A stretch of 64,000 nt of DNA from assembly GCA_029242765.1 (NCBI GenBank), contig JAQWTJ010000038.1:91467-155466 (forward strand), given 5' to 3'. Source of the DNA: Flavobacteriales bacterium (lineage in GTDB: Bacteria > Bacteroidota > Bacteroidia > Flavobacteriales_D > Sanyastnellaceae). Made by a program: the position numbers and the translations under genes. Positions 1-9,313 of the stretch are shown here, in pieces. Numbering within the stretch: position 1 is the stretch's first letter; the number at the start of each line of letters is the position of its first letter. The notes under the pieces are model-generated. The model searched no databases, was not told the DNA's origin, and saw only the letters and a program-made list of their open reading frames with translations.

Positions 1-521
1 ACGCTTTGATAGGTGGATACAATTGCGCGACGCACGATGAAGCGGTCGTGCAACGGTTTGAGCGCCATGACCAGTTGAATGGTAGAACAATTTGGATTGG
101 CTACGATGAAATGTTCGGGCTGGATGTCCTCGAGGTTGATTTCTGGAACGACCAGCGGCACATTCGGGTCCATGCGGAAGTTGCTGCTGTTGTCGATGAC
201 CAAGGTGCCCACCTCTGCAAATTTGTGAGCGAAGTCCTTGCTCGTCTTGCCGCCAGCAGCGAACAAGGCAATTTCGGGTTTTTGTGCGATCGCATCCTCC
301 ATGCTGATCACCTTGATTGGCTCACCACAAAACGTGATGGTCTTGCCCACCGAATTCTTGCTGGCCACCGCCAATAGCTTTTTGACCGGAAATTTCCGGG
401 CTTCGAGGCGATCTAAAATGGTGCGACCCACGAGTCCCGTGGCGCCCACCACGGCAATCGATCGGCCTTGAATGCGTGCTTGCGTAGGGTTTTGTTTGCG
501 GGAAGTGGTTTGTGTAGCCAT
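1..521 (-). CDS. asd: Aspartate-semialdehyde dehydrogenase, 3'-truncated by the window edge
   Basis: Reverse-complement translation from ATG at 521 gives MATQTTSRKQNPTQARIQGRSIAVVGATGLVGRTILDRLEARKFPVKKLLAVASKNSVGKTITF..., with an N-terminal GxTGxVG Rossmann motif; further on it reads ..VIDNSSNFRMDPNVPLVVPEIN..NPNCSTIQLVMALKPL. Absent from the ORF track because it runs off the window. Confidence 0.93.
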   Translation of the reverse strand, partial: MATQTTSRKQNPTQARIQGRSIAVVGATGLVGRTILDRLEARKFPVKKLLAVASKNSVGKTITFCGEPIKVISMEDAIAQKPEIALFAAGGKTSKDFAHKFAEVGTLVIDNSSNFRMDPNVPLVVPEINLEDIQPEHFIVANPNCSTIQLVMALKPLHDRFIVRRAIVSTYQS

Positions 522-630
522 GGTGAAGGTGCGGGTCGAATGCGTTTGAAATGCGTTTGTATGCGTCCGTATTGCTTTGTGGGCGGTGCGGCTGAACCGA
601 GCCAAAGGTAGGAGTTTGGCCCCTGTGATG

Positions 631-3087
631 AGATGGAGGAATTTTGTTTTTTGGATGCTGTTTTTACAGGCCAATTCGCTCCTGTTTGCGATCAACAATA
701 GGCCGCCGTTAGCCGACTCCACCCTGGTGCTTACTGAAGCGATGGTGGACCCCACGCCGGCCTGGGGTTGTCCACCAGTGGAATATGTTGAGGTGTTCAA
801 CCCGGGACCTTCTGCAGTGGACTTGTCGTTATGGACATTGGAAATCGGCGGGTCGACGCGTGAGATGGGGCCGGAAATGCTCGACGCTGGTGAGGTGGCG
901 CTTCTTTTTGCAGCGGCCAATTCGGCCCTGTTTGATGCGTGGCCCGGTTCGAAAATAGCGCTCTACTCTTTGCCCGCCTTGAGCAACGCTGGCGGTGTCG
1001 TCCAGCTGCGCGGTCCGTGGGGGGTCGTCGACCGGCTCGAACACCAGGGCCAAGCTCTTGATGGTCAGGCATGGGAGCGTTTGCGTGCCGAAGATTGTGG
1101 GGCATTTGTGAATTGGCGGGTTTCCGGCTCGGGGTGCGGCTCGCCGGGAACTTTTGTGCCCGCTCCAGCGCCGGGCATTCCCTCTGGCCCCGTGGACTGG
1201 ACGTGGATCCCTCGGGGCAGCGATGCGGCCGAAGTTCAGTTCAACCGGCCCCTCCATCCGCTCGCTCGTGAGCACGTGACGGCCTTTCTTGGGGGCGTGC
1301 CCTGCGCATTGGATTGGCTTTCCGATGAGGCCGTTGTCTTGCGGTGGTCGGACCGCGTTCCTTTTGGTTCATCTCATTTGGTGATCGGCCCTTGGGTGGG
1401 GTGCCATGCAGGGGCGGTGTCACAGTGGACCAGCGGGACGGTTGATCGTTATCCCAGCCCCGGACCTGGCGATTTGGTGGTCACAGAAATCCTTGCCGAC
1501 CCCATTTTTTCCGACCCCTTCAACGGTTCGGAAGCCTTTGAGTTATGGAATGCATCGAGCCGGACCATGGACCTTGGTGGTCTGCAATGGCAGGCTGGCG
1601 GGAGCTCCGCCTTAGCCTCACCCTCCCGCCGTATTGTCTTAGCTCCTGGGGAAGCTGTTGTGTTCGCTGAGCATCCCGATCGCTTGCTCCCGGCATCGGG
1701 ATTCCATGTGGAAAGTTCTACGGCATGGCCCGAGCTTGCCAATATAGGTGGACTTCTAAATATAATGGTATTGGGCGGTCAGACCGTGTCAATTTCTGAA
1801 TACGGACCGGGCCTTCAGCCCTTGCCCGAGGCGGCCGCTCAAGGGCTCAGCCTCCAACGCGAGTTTGACGATAGCGGTCGCTGGGCCTGGCGCGCTTCCT
1901 CGGCGGCTGTACCAGAGAGCTGGGGGGCTGTTGATTTCACCTTCGAGCAGTACCAGCACCAGCGCCTCCCTTGCGGCTCTCCAAAGGGCTTCGGACTGGA
2001 GCAGAATGCACCCGGTGCCCCTGATTGCTTAACCGTTTACTTTGACGCCTTGCCTGCTCTGCCCGCACCCTCCGCCAGGCTTGATGACTCGCCACTGGAG
2101 GATGGCATATGGGATGGCCGCATGTGGCGTTCAAATCTGGCGGCCTCCGCCTTGAGAGGGTCGCCGCCAGAAACCTCTCTACAGGCCTTGAGTTGGCACG
2201 GAGCTAAGGGCGAACTTCTGGTCAGCCTCCCGGTGGTGCGACCGCCTGATGCGCCCCTCCTCTCACCGTCAACCATTGAAGTCACAGAGCTCCTCTTTGA
2301 AGCTTCGTCCCACGGCGAGGAGTTCATCGAAGTGCGAAACTCCGGCTCAGCACCCGTCGACTTAGCCGGCCTCCAAATTGCCACAGCCCTGGACCCGTCA
2401 CCGGCCGATTGGCGCATCCTTTTGGAGTCTTCCTGGATTCTTAAGCCAGGCGCCGTCCTCGCATTCTCCCCTTGCCCGCTCTGGGCGTCTGCACCATTCC
2501 CCCATTCTGGTCCGGCCTTGGCCACAGCTGAGGCATGGCACGCTCTATCCAATGATGGAGGCGAACTGGCGTTGCGGCTTGGCACGGAAATTATCGACCG
2601 CATCCGCTGGTCTCCAGAGGACCTTGGGCCGTGGCATTCCGATGCTGAAGGCTGGTCAATTGAACGTGTTGCTTCGGGCCTTTCCAACTGGCGCCCCTGT
2701 CCGCAAGGAGCAACGCCAGGAGCACCCACCCGGTGGGCCACAGATGTGGGGACGGGTACTGCGGAGGCTGTCGAGATAGAAATGACGAGCGAGTGGATCA
2801 GTCCCGGCGGCGACATGAATTCCCACACGAGCGGCGGACTCGAAATTGCGTGGGACGGTGGCGACGCGCCCTTCTTCTTGGAGGTGCTGGTCAGCAATCC
2901 AAAAACGGGCCAGTTGGTGGCTCGACCCTTCGCGGGCCAAGTTCAGGCACAAGGTCGTTTGCATTGGAACGGCTGCAATTATCAGGGCGCCCCCTTGCCG
3001 TATGGTGTTTATGTTGTGCGCTGCAATTGGTCCGGACCTCAGGGCCGTGGCCGTGTTCAAACGGCCGTGGGCCTAGCTCGTGATTAG
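631..3087 (+). CDS. Secreted protein with three lamin-tail domains and a FlgD-like C-terminal region
   Basis: ORF 577..3087; ATG at 631 is followed by a hydrophobic signal-like segment (MRWRNFVFWMLFLQANSLLFA). Three LTD-like segments: VLTEAMVDPTP..EYVEVFNPG, VVTEILADPIF..EAFELWNAS, EVTELLFEAS..EFIEVRNSG. C-term LHWNGCNYQGAPLPYGVYVVRC resembles FlgD Ig-like. Confidence 0.75.
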   Translation, partial: RWRNFVFWMLFLQANSLLFAINNRPPLADSTLVLTEAMVDPTPAWGCPPVEYVEVFNPGPSAVDLSLWTLEIGGSTREMGPEMLDAGEVALLFAAANSALFDAWPGSKIALYSLPALSNAGGVVQLRGPWGVVDRLEHQGQALDGQAWERLRAEDCGAFVNWRVSGSGCGSPGTFVPAPAPGIPSGPVDWTWIPRGSDAAEVQFNRPLHPLAREHVTAFLGGVPCALDWLSDEAVVLRWSDRVPFGSSHLVIGPWVGCHAGAVSQWTSGTVDRYPSPGPGDLVVTEILADPIFSDPFNGSEAFELWNASSRTMDLGGLQWQAGGSSALASPSRRIVLAPGEAVVFAEHPDRLLPASGFHVESSTAWPELANIGGLLNIMVLGGQTVSISEYGPGLQPLPEAAAQGLSLQREFDDSGRWAWRASSAAVPESWGAVDFTFEQYQHQRLPCGSPKGFGLEQNAPGAPDCLTVYFDALPALPAPSARLDDSPLEDGIWDGRMWRSNLAASALRGSPPETSLQALSWHGAKGELLVSLPVVRPPDAPLLSPSTIEVTELLFEASSHGEEFIEVRNSGSAPVDLAGLQIATALDPSPADWRILLESSWILKPGAVLAFSPCPLWASAPFPHSGPALATAEAWHALSNDGGELALRLGTEIIDRIRWSPEDLGPWHSDAEGWSIERVASGLSNWRPCPQGATPGAPTRWATDVGTGTAEAVEIEMTSEWISPGGDMNSHTSGGLEIAWDGGDAPFFLEVLVSNPKTGQLVARPFAGQVQAQGRLHWNGCNYQGAPLPYGVYVVRCNWSGPQGRGRVQTAVGLARD

Positions 3088-3766
3088 CGTGCAACTTCGC
3101 GTCGTGTTTGAGGGCTCACTCCATACCGCTGTGACGACGCTCCCCGAGTGGGCCATTTGGGCCGTTTGGGGTGGTTTGGCGATGCTAGCAGTGGTTCGCA
3201 CTTTGTATCCGCAGCGCTGGAAAACGATGAATTGGGCGGTGACGGATTACCGATTGGTTTCACAACTCCATCGGCAAGGCCAATTGGTTTTTGACATGGG
3301 CTGGGTGCTGCTGTTCCTTGCCGCCACCACCTTTGCTGTCTTGGGTCTAGGACAAGCTCTAGCACAACTTTCGGGCGTGAATTTCAGCATGGAGTTGGCG
3401 TGGCGGATGGTCTGCTTTTGGTGCTTGATCTGGGGCGTACGCGCTCTTTTTCTACGCGGCGTGAACGAAGTGTCTGAAGGCGGATTGCCGGCTCGAGAGT
3501 ACAGTGCCAGTCACTTTTTGACGGGCCAAGTGTTCGCTATTCTCGCGGCACCGCTTGGACTTATGGCTTGGTATATTTCCGGTTCAGCGGGTGAGATCCT
3601 GTCATGGGCTTGTCTCGCCGTTTGGACGGCGGGCTGGCTGCTTCGTATAGGGCGCCTGACTTTGCTCGTTCCAGGGGTTCGCGCTCGGCCTTTTTTGATG
3701 ATTGCGTACCTTTGCGGCCTTGAAATGCTTCCGGTGCTGGTCTTGATTAAGGCTTGGAATTGGTAA
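3080..3766 (+). CDS. DUF4271 domain-containing integral membrane protein
   Basis: Multi-TM protein directly upstream of hemD, the usual Bacteroidota neighbourhood for DUF4271; C-term RPFLMIAYLCGLEMLPVLVLIKAW. Confidence 0.8.
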   Translation: MISVQLRVVFEGSLHTAVTTLPEWAIWAVWGGLAMLAVVRTLYPQRWKTMNWAVTDYRLVSQLHRQGQLVFDMGWVLLFLAATTFAVLGLGQALAQLSGVNFSMELAWRMVCFWCLIWGVRALFLRGVNEVSEGGLPAREYSASHFLTGQVFAILAAPLGLMAWYISGSAGEILSWACLAVWTAGWLLRIGRLTLLVPGVRARPFLMIAYLCGLEMLPVLVLIKAWNW

Positions 3767-3788
3767 GCATCTAGAAAAAGACTGCAAC

Positions 3789-4535
3789 ATGGGGAACAAG
3801 ATTAAGACCATTCTGATTTCCCAACCGAGGCCCGCGACTGAAAAGTCTCCGTACTTCGACTTGGCTGACAAGCACAAGCTCAAGATTGATTTCCGCAGCT
3901 TTATCCATGTAGAAGGTGTAGAAGGTCAGGAGTTTCGTCAGGAACGCATCAGTTTAGCGGATTTCCGCAATGTGATTTTCACTTCGCGCGTGGCGGTGGA
4001 CCATTATTTCCGCATGGCCAGGGAATTGCGCTACGATGTGCCGGACGACACCAAATATTTTTGCATCAGCGAGTCCACAGCTTTCTACCTGCAGAAGTAC
4101 ATCGTGTATCGCAAGCGAAAGATATTCTATGGCAACCTCAGATTTCCGGAGCTTTTGCCCATCATCAAGAAGTACAAGAAGGACACTTTTCTTTTGCCAT
4201 GTGCCGACATCCTCAAGGATTCCATCCCTGTCGCATTGGACGAGGCCGGCATCAATTACTCGAAGGCTGTTATGTACAACACGGTGTGCAGCGACTTGAG
4301 TGACTTGGAGGACGTCAAGTATGACATGCTCGTGTTCTTTTCGCCAAGTGGGATCGAGAGTTTGTATAAGAACTTCCCCGGTTTCACCCAAAACGGGACC
4401 CTCATCTCGGTTTTCGGACCAACGACGCGCAAAGCAGCTGAAGAGAAGGGGCTCCGCATTGATGTTGCGGCCCCCAACCCGAAGGCTCCTTCGATGACGA
4501 TGGCCATTGAGAACCACATTCTCAACAAGTCCTGA
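3789..4535 (+). CDS. hemD: Uroporphyrinogen-III synthase
   Basis: ILISQPRP..SPYFDLADKHKLKIDFRSFIHVEGV...VIFTSRVAVDHYF...FFSPSGIESL...ISVFGPTTRKAAEEKGLRIDVAAPNPKAPSMTMAI. Confidence 0.9.
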   Translation: MGNKIKTILISQPRPATEKSPYFDLADKHKLKIDFRSFIHVEGVEGQEFRQERISLADFRNVIFTSRVAVDHYFRMARELRYDVPDDTKYFCISESTAFYLQKYIVYRKRKIFYGNLRFPELLPIIKKYKKDTFLLPCADILKDSIPVALDEAGINYSKAVMYNTVCSDLSDLEDVKYDMLVFFSPSGIESLYKNFPGFTQNGTLISVFGPTTRKAAEEKGLRIDVAAPNPKAPSMTMAIENHILNKS

Positions 4536-4930
4536 CGGCTCAGAGGCTCACCTTCGGCAAGACGCAGCGCCTCAAGCGCCGCAACTTGATTGACGAGGTC
4601 TTCTCGAAGGGGGCCAAACTGAAGGGCTACCCACTAATCGCTGTAGTGCATCGCTGCACCCTACCGAAGGCTGTGCCCGTTCAATTGGCAACCCAAGTCA
4701 GCAAGCGTAGATTTAAGCGGGCGGTGGATCGCAACCGGATTAAACGGTTGATGCGGGAGGCGTGGCGGCGCCACAAGGCCGACCTTGAAAACGAACTTTG
4801 CAGCCACGGTGCACAATATGCTGCTGTGTTCATCTTTGTAGGGAAGGAGATGCCCACACTGCAACAGCTCGACCGGTCGACGCTCGAGCTCATTAGTAAG
4901 TGGAAAGCCCTTCAAGTTGAAGCAAAATGA
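4532..4930 (+). CDS. rnpA: Ribonuclease P protein component; start probably CTG at 4532 (ORF track starts at TTG 4586)
   Basis: In-frame extension LTAQRLTFGKTQRLKRRNLIDEVFSKGAKLKGYPL matches the RnpA N-terminus; core KRRFKRAVDRNRIKRLMREAWR is the RnpA signature (RNxxKR). Confidence 0.88.
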   Translation: MTAQRLTFGKTQRLKRRNLIDEVFSKGAKLKGYPLIAVVHRCTLPKAVPVQLATQVSKRRFKRAVDRNRIKRLMREAWRRHKADLENELCSHGAQYAAVFIFVGKEMPTLQQLDRSTLELISKWKALQVEAK

Positions 4931-6600
4931 AACCGCATAAATCCAAGTTCTCAGCGGCCGTTGCTGCTTTTATTCTCGCTGCATTTGGCTTTGCAGCCAC
5001 GGCTTTCACTTCAATTGCACCCCAGGGCCTGTTCGAAGTCACCAAGCATCTCGAGATATTCATTTCCGTTTTTGAAGGGGTCCATACGTATTACGTGGAC
5101 GAGCCGGAGCCGGGGTCGCTCATGCGCGTGGGGATTGATGCAATGCTCGAGTCACTCGACCCGTACACAGTGTACTATCCGGAATCGCGCATTGAAGATT
5201 TGCGTTTCATGAATACGGGGGAATACGGTGGCATTGGCACCATGATCAGCCAAGTGGATGGGAAGACGACGATTATGGAGGTCTACGAAGACTATCCGGC
5301 GCACAAGGTGGGGTTGAGGGCCGGTGATGTGGTGGTGGAGGTGGATGGCCAAGGCATCGCCAATGGTTTAACCAATGAAGAGGTTTCGTCGTTTTTAAAA
5401 GGTCAAAGCGGCACCACTGCTCAGATTGTAATCGAACGTCCAGGCATAGACACGCCAATGCAATTCGCTGTCGAACGAGCCCAAGTCCGAGTCAAAGCCG
5501 TGCCTTTTGCAGGAACGCTCAATGACACGACGGGCTACATCTTTCTTTCGAAGTTCACCCGAGGCTCGGCTCAAGAAGTGCGCGATGCCCTGGTGACACT
5601 GAGGGACTCGTCGAAAATCAAACAATTGGTTCTGGATTTGAGAAACAACGGCGGAGGCCTACTTCGCGAGTCGATTAGCATTGTCAACTTGTTTGTGCCT
5701 AAGGGTGAAGACGTGGTGTACACGCGCGGGAAGGACCCCTCCAAAGACAAGACTTACAGCTGCCTCAATGAGCCAATTGCCAAGGATATGCCGTTGATCG
5801 TACTGATCAATGAAAACTCAGCGAGCGCTTCAGAAATTGTGGCAGGCTCACTTCAAGATCTTGACCGGGCCGTGGTCTTGGGGACTGAGAGCTTTGGTAA
5901 GGGTTTGGTGCAGCAGACCAAGGACATGGCCTTCAACACACGACTTAAGGTTACTATTTCAAAGTACTATACCCCCAGTGGACGGTGCATTCAACGCCTA
6001 GATTATGGTGGCAAGCGCGACGATACGGGCCATGCTGTGGCGCGGGCTGACTCGTTGGTGAGCGCCTTCACCACGCGCAGCGGTCGCCCCGTAACGGACG
6101 GACGCGGCATCCTTCCAGACAGCCCCACAGAACTGCCTTACATGAGTTCCTTCGTTGAGCATTTGTATGCAGACGAGCATATTTTCAAATACGCTGTGAG
6201 CTGGGGCGTGCATCACGACAGCATCGCCGACCCGCTTGAGTTTGCATTGTCACAAGAGGATTTGCAGGGCTTTTTGGCTCACCTTGAAGCGGAGAACTTT
6301 ACCTACGATTCGGAGATGAACGAAATTGTCGACGTGTTGTCGGATATCGCGGAATATGAGGGTGTTGGAACGGTGGTGAGCGAAGAGCTGCAGGCCTTGC
6401 GTTCGGCGCTGGCCTTGGATCATGCGGCCCAGCTCGAGCTTCACGGAGAGGAGATTCGCAGTGCGCTTGAAGAGGAAATTGTACTGCACTATCATTTTGC
6501 TGACGGTATGCTGGCGTACAGCCTGAAGCACGACCCTTTGGTGGATCGCGCTTTGGAGGTGTTCGGAGCTGAGGCCGACGCCTTGCTTGCTGCCCCGTGA
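4927..6600 (+). CDS. S41 family (C-terminal processing) peptidase with PDZ domain
   Basis: GGIGTMISQVDGKTTIMEVYEDYPAHKVGLRAGDVVVEVDG (PDZ); LDLRNNGGGLL; NENSASASEIVAGSLQDLDRAVVLGTESFGKGLVQ (Ser/Lys dyad). ATGA overlap with rnpA. Confidence 0.92.
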   Translation: MKPHKSKFSAAVAAFILAAFGFAATAFTSIAPQGLFEVTKHLEIFISVFEGVHTYYVDEPEPGSLMRVGIDAMLESLDPYTVYYPESRIEDLRFMNTGEYGGIGTMISQVDGKTTIMEVYEDYPAHKVGLRAGDVVVEVDGQGIANGLTNEEVSSFLKGQSGTTAQIVIERPGIDTPMQFAVERAQVRVKAVPFAGTLNDTTGYIFLSKFTRGSAQEVRDALVTLRDSSKIKQLVLDLRNNGGGLLRESISIVNLFVPKGEDVVYTRGKDPSKDKTYSCLNEPIAKDMPLIVLINENSASASEIVAGSLQDLDRAVVLGTESFGKGLVQQTKDMAFNTRLKVTISKYYTPSGRCIQRLDYGGKRDDTGHAVARADSLVSAFTTRSGRPVTDGRGILPDSPTELPYMSSFVEHLYADEHIFKYAVSWGVHHDSIADPLEFALSQEDLQGFLAHLEAENFTYDSEMNEIVDVLSDIAEYEGVGTVVSEELQALRSALALDHAAQLELHGEEIRSALEEEIVLHYHFADGMLAYSLKHDPLVDRALEVFGAEADALLAAP

Positions 6601-8138
6601 GTCGCGCCTACACCTTTTGTTTGATGGCCGTGGCCATCGCGTTGCCCCTGTCCAACCCCTTAATGAGCGTGGCCACCGGGTTGTTGGGGGCCGTGTGGAT
6701 CGGGGATATGGTTTTGAACAAGGGCGGGGCTAATCGCTGGGCGCATGCACGCGGACCAGGGGTTGTAGCGCTGGGCTTGGTGGGCTTGTATGCCTTGCAC
6801 GTGTTGGGCATGGCGTGGAGTTCTGATGTGAATTACGGCCTGCACGATTTGAATGCGAAGTTGCCCATGCTCGCTTTGGGGCTTGCCGGCGCTTTTTCGT
6901 TGGAGCACGCCATGCCTCGGAAAGTTCTTATTTCATTTCTTGTCGCCGTTCTGCTTGCCTTGGCCGGTTTGTTGGTCAATGCTGCATTGTTCATGCCCGA
7001 GTTCGGTTCTGGGCGGGGCGTCTCGGTCTACATCTCGCACGTACGATTTGGGATGATGCTCGCCTTTGCGGTGGTGGTGGCTCGCAGCCTCGCCGGTGAC
7101 AAACGCTGGTGGGCCGCAGTGCTGCTCGCAGTTGTGGCGGGCCTGTGGTGGATGCAAGCTGTGACGGGCTTCGTTCTTCTAGCAGCCCTGTTGCCATGGT
7201 GGGCCTTGCCTCGCGCGTGGTCTTCAAGGCGAAAACTATGGATTGGGGCGACTGGAGGTGTGACCATCGCCTTGGCGGCCGCGGTTTTTTTGGCAGTTGG
7301 ACCGTCCATGGCGAGCCCGCCCGCGGACGTTTCACAACTTCCGACGCATTCTGCAGCGGGCGAGCGCTATGTGCATGTCGATGGCACGCACACCCAGGAA
7401 AACGGGCATTGGGTTTGGGTGGAAGTGGCGTGGGGAGAATTGGCACACGCTTGGAATCAGCGGAGTACGCTGAATTTTAACGGTGAGAATTTGAAAGGGG
7501 CCCCTCTTTCCGGAACGCTCATCCGATTCCTCGCTTCCAAAGGTGCACCGAAGGATGCGCTCGGCGTGGCGGCATTGACGGATGAGGAGGTGGCGGCGAT
7601 TGAGGCCGGTGTTCCGTCGATCGTCGAGCTGCACGGCAGCGGCCTTGTGGTGCGATGGAATCGCTTTCAGTTCGCTATGGGGCGCTGGCAGGATGGCCAA
7701 GGCGTGGGGGGGAGTTCTGCCCTTCAGCGGCTCGAACATCTTCGCGCTGCATGGGCTGTGGTGCAAACTAGTCCGTGGGTTGGGGTGGGTTCAGGCGATG
7801 TGGCCCAGGCGACAGCACGCGGCTATGAGGCAATTGATTCGCAGCTCGCTCCGGCCTACCGTCACCGTGCGCACAACCAGTATTTGGCCCTGTGGGAAGC
7901 TTTTGGTGTGACGGGGCCTGTGTTGCTCATTGCGCTGCTTGTGCTTGCCGTCCGCTTGGGCTTGCGACGCGATGATGGCTCGGGCGATGCCGATGATTCT
8001 GGCAATCTATTGGTGGCTTTTACCGTGATGCTTGCCTTGGCATTTTTGACAGAAGACACCCTCGAGACGCAGTCCGGTGTGACACTGGTGGCATGGGGCT
8101 TGGTACTGCTCAGCGGTGGTGGGCGTGAAGCCGCATAA
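6597..8138 (+). CDS. O-antigen ligase (Wzy/WaaL) family membrane protein
   Basis: Polytopic protein; HLRAAWAVVQTSPWVGVGSGDV..AHNQYLALWEAFGVTGPVLLIALL is typical of the O-antigen ligase family. GTG start in a GTGA overlap with the preceding stop. Confidence 0.8.
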   Translation: MSRAYTFCLMAVAIALPLSNPLMSVATGLLGAVWIGDMVLNKGGANRWAHARGPGVVALGLVGLYALHVLGMAWSSDVNYGLHDLNAKLPMLALGLAGAFSLEHAMPRKVLISFLVAVLLALAGLLVNAALFMPEFGSGRGVSVYISHVRFGMMLAFAVVVARSLAGDKRWWAAVLLAVVAGLWWMQAVTGFVLLAALLPWWALPRAWSSRRKLWIGATGGVTIALAAAVFLAVGPSMASPPADVSQLPTHSAAGERYVHVDGTHTQENGHWVWVEVAWGELAHAWNQRSTLNFNGENLKGAPLSGTLIRFLASKGAPKDALGVAALTDEEVAAIEAGVPSIVELHGSGLVVRWNRFQFAMGRWQDGQGVGGSSALQRLEHLRAAWAVVQTSPWVGVGSGDVAQATARGYEAIDSQLAPAYRHRAHNQYLALWEAFGVTGPVLLIALLVLAVRLGLRRDDGSGDADDSGNLLVAFTVMLALAFLTEDTLETQSGVTLVAWGLVLLSGGGREAA

Positions 8139-8140
8139 CC

Positions 8141-9265
8141 TTAGCGCGGCATTTCGAGCGCGGCGTATATTTCTTCGGCGCTCAAGTCTAGCTGCCCTGC
8201 GTTGTTCAGCCTTGAGGCTGTGAGCCAATCAGCTTGAGGCCCGAGCGGCGCCCACCGTTTAGCCCACATGGGCGCTTCCCCTTGGTACAAGCCCAGACAG
8301 CGCGTGCCGCAACCCGCAGCAATGTGGAGTGGTCCGGTGCTCGAGGCGACGAAGCTATGGGCCCGGCTAATCAATGCAATCAATTGGGTGAGCGAAAGCT
8401 GGCCCGTTGAGTCGACCATATCTTCAGTCTGCCAATTGAAGGCGTCGCGAAAATTTCGGCCTTCGTCTTCTGTTCCGGTGATTACAACGCGGCGCCCACC
8501 GGCAACAATCATATCGGCAAGTTGAGCGTAAGATTCAATGGCCAAGTTGCCGGCACTGCCGTGCGACCCGGGGTGCAGCAGCACGGGCGGCTGCTCTCCA
8601 ATGAAGCGGTTGACCAATTTGCTTTCGGCGCTCGTAAGTGCAGCGCTCGCTTTCGACGCCTCAAGCCGGGTGGCGCCGGTGAGCTCGACGGGCATGATAC
8701 CCCAGCGATCGAGCAGTTCAATGCCGTGTTTTGCTTCGTGGCGGACCGACCGCTTTCGTCCTCCCCACGTCCGGTCGTTTGCACCAAAAAAGGTGTGCAA
8801 ACGCCGGCCGGTGGCAGCCACGCGTCCTATGCTCGCCTCGTTCACGGCGCGCAGCACGGCACGGTCCGGGAAGGCGAGCACCGCCGCGTCGAAACGCCCG
8901 GCGCCTAGATCGGTCGAGCTGTCCCAAAGGATGACCTCATCAACGAAGGGACTACAAGCGACGACGGGCGCCGCATAGGGGCGAACGCAGAAGGCCACAT
9001 GGGTGGAGGGCCGGGCGGCCTTGAGGGCTGCGGCAATGGGCAAACTGAGCACGACATCGCCGATGGCATCTGTGCGACATACGAGCACCCGTTTGAGGGG
9101 TCGCCCCCGCCACAAGGCGCGCAACATTTGCAGCTTGCGTCGCGTGGCGAAGGCACTCCGTCGGGCAATCACCCAGCCGGTTCGTCCATCGCGAAAACCG
9201 CCCTTCAGAAGGTACGTCTTGATCCACTGGGCAACGACTTTGACGCCACCCATCAACCGACTCAC
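8141..9265 (-). CDS. Glycosyltransferase family 9 (heptosyltransferase-like); its first ~50 aa look like the C-terminal part of a GT2 enzyme
   Basis: RPLKRVLVCRTDAIGDVVLSLPIAAALKAARP...PPVLLHPGSHGSAGNLAIESYAQLADMI...FVASSTGPLHIAAGCGTRCLGLYQGEAPMWAKRWAPLGP. Upstream part: GTGWVIARR..-type GT2 tail. Confidence 0.87.
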   Translation of the reverse strand: MSRLMGGVKVVAQWIKTYLLKGGFRDGRTGWVIARRSAFATRRKLQMLRALWRGRPLKRVLVCRTDAIGDVVLSLPIAAALKAARPSTHVAFCVRPYAAPVVACSPFVDEVILWDSSTDLGAGRFDAAVLAFPDRAVLRAVNEASIGRVAATGRRLHTFFGANDRTWGGRKRSVRHEAKHGIELLDRWGIMPVELTGATRLEASKASAALTSAESKLVNRFIGEQPPVLLHPGSHGSAGNLAIESYAQLADMIVAGGRRVVITGTEDEGRNFRDAFNWQTEDMVDSTGQLSLTQLIALISRAHSFVASSTGPLHIAAGCGTRCLGLYQGEAPMWAKRWAPLGPQADWLTASRLNNAGQLDLSAEEIYAALEMPR

Positions 9266-9313
9266 GCGCCGCCCTTTTGAAAAAGAAGACTCAGCCCAAA
9301 TACGCCCAAACTT

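Noticed and set aside
2037-2897. 286-aa reverse-strand ORF inside the lamin-tail gene
   Set aside because: Low-complexity Ser/Arg/Pro-rich translation; the opposite strand carries a coherent secreted multidomain protein.
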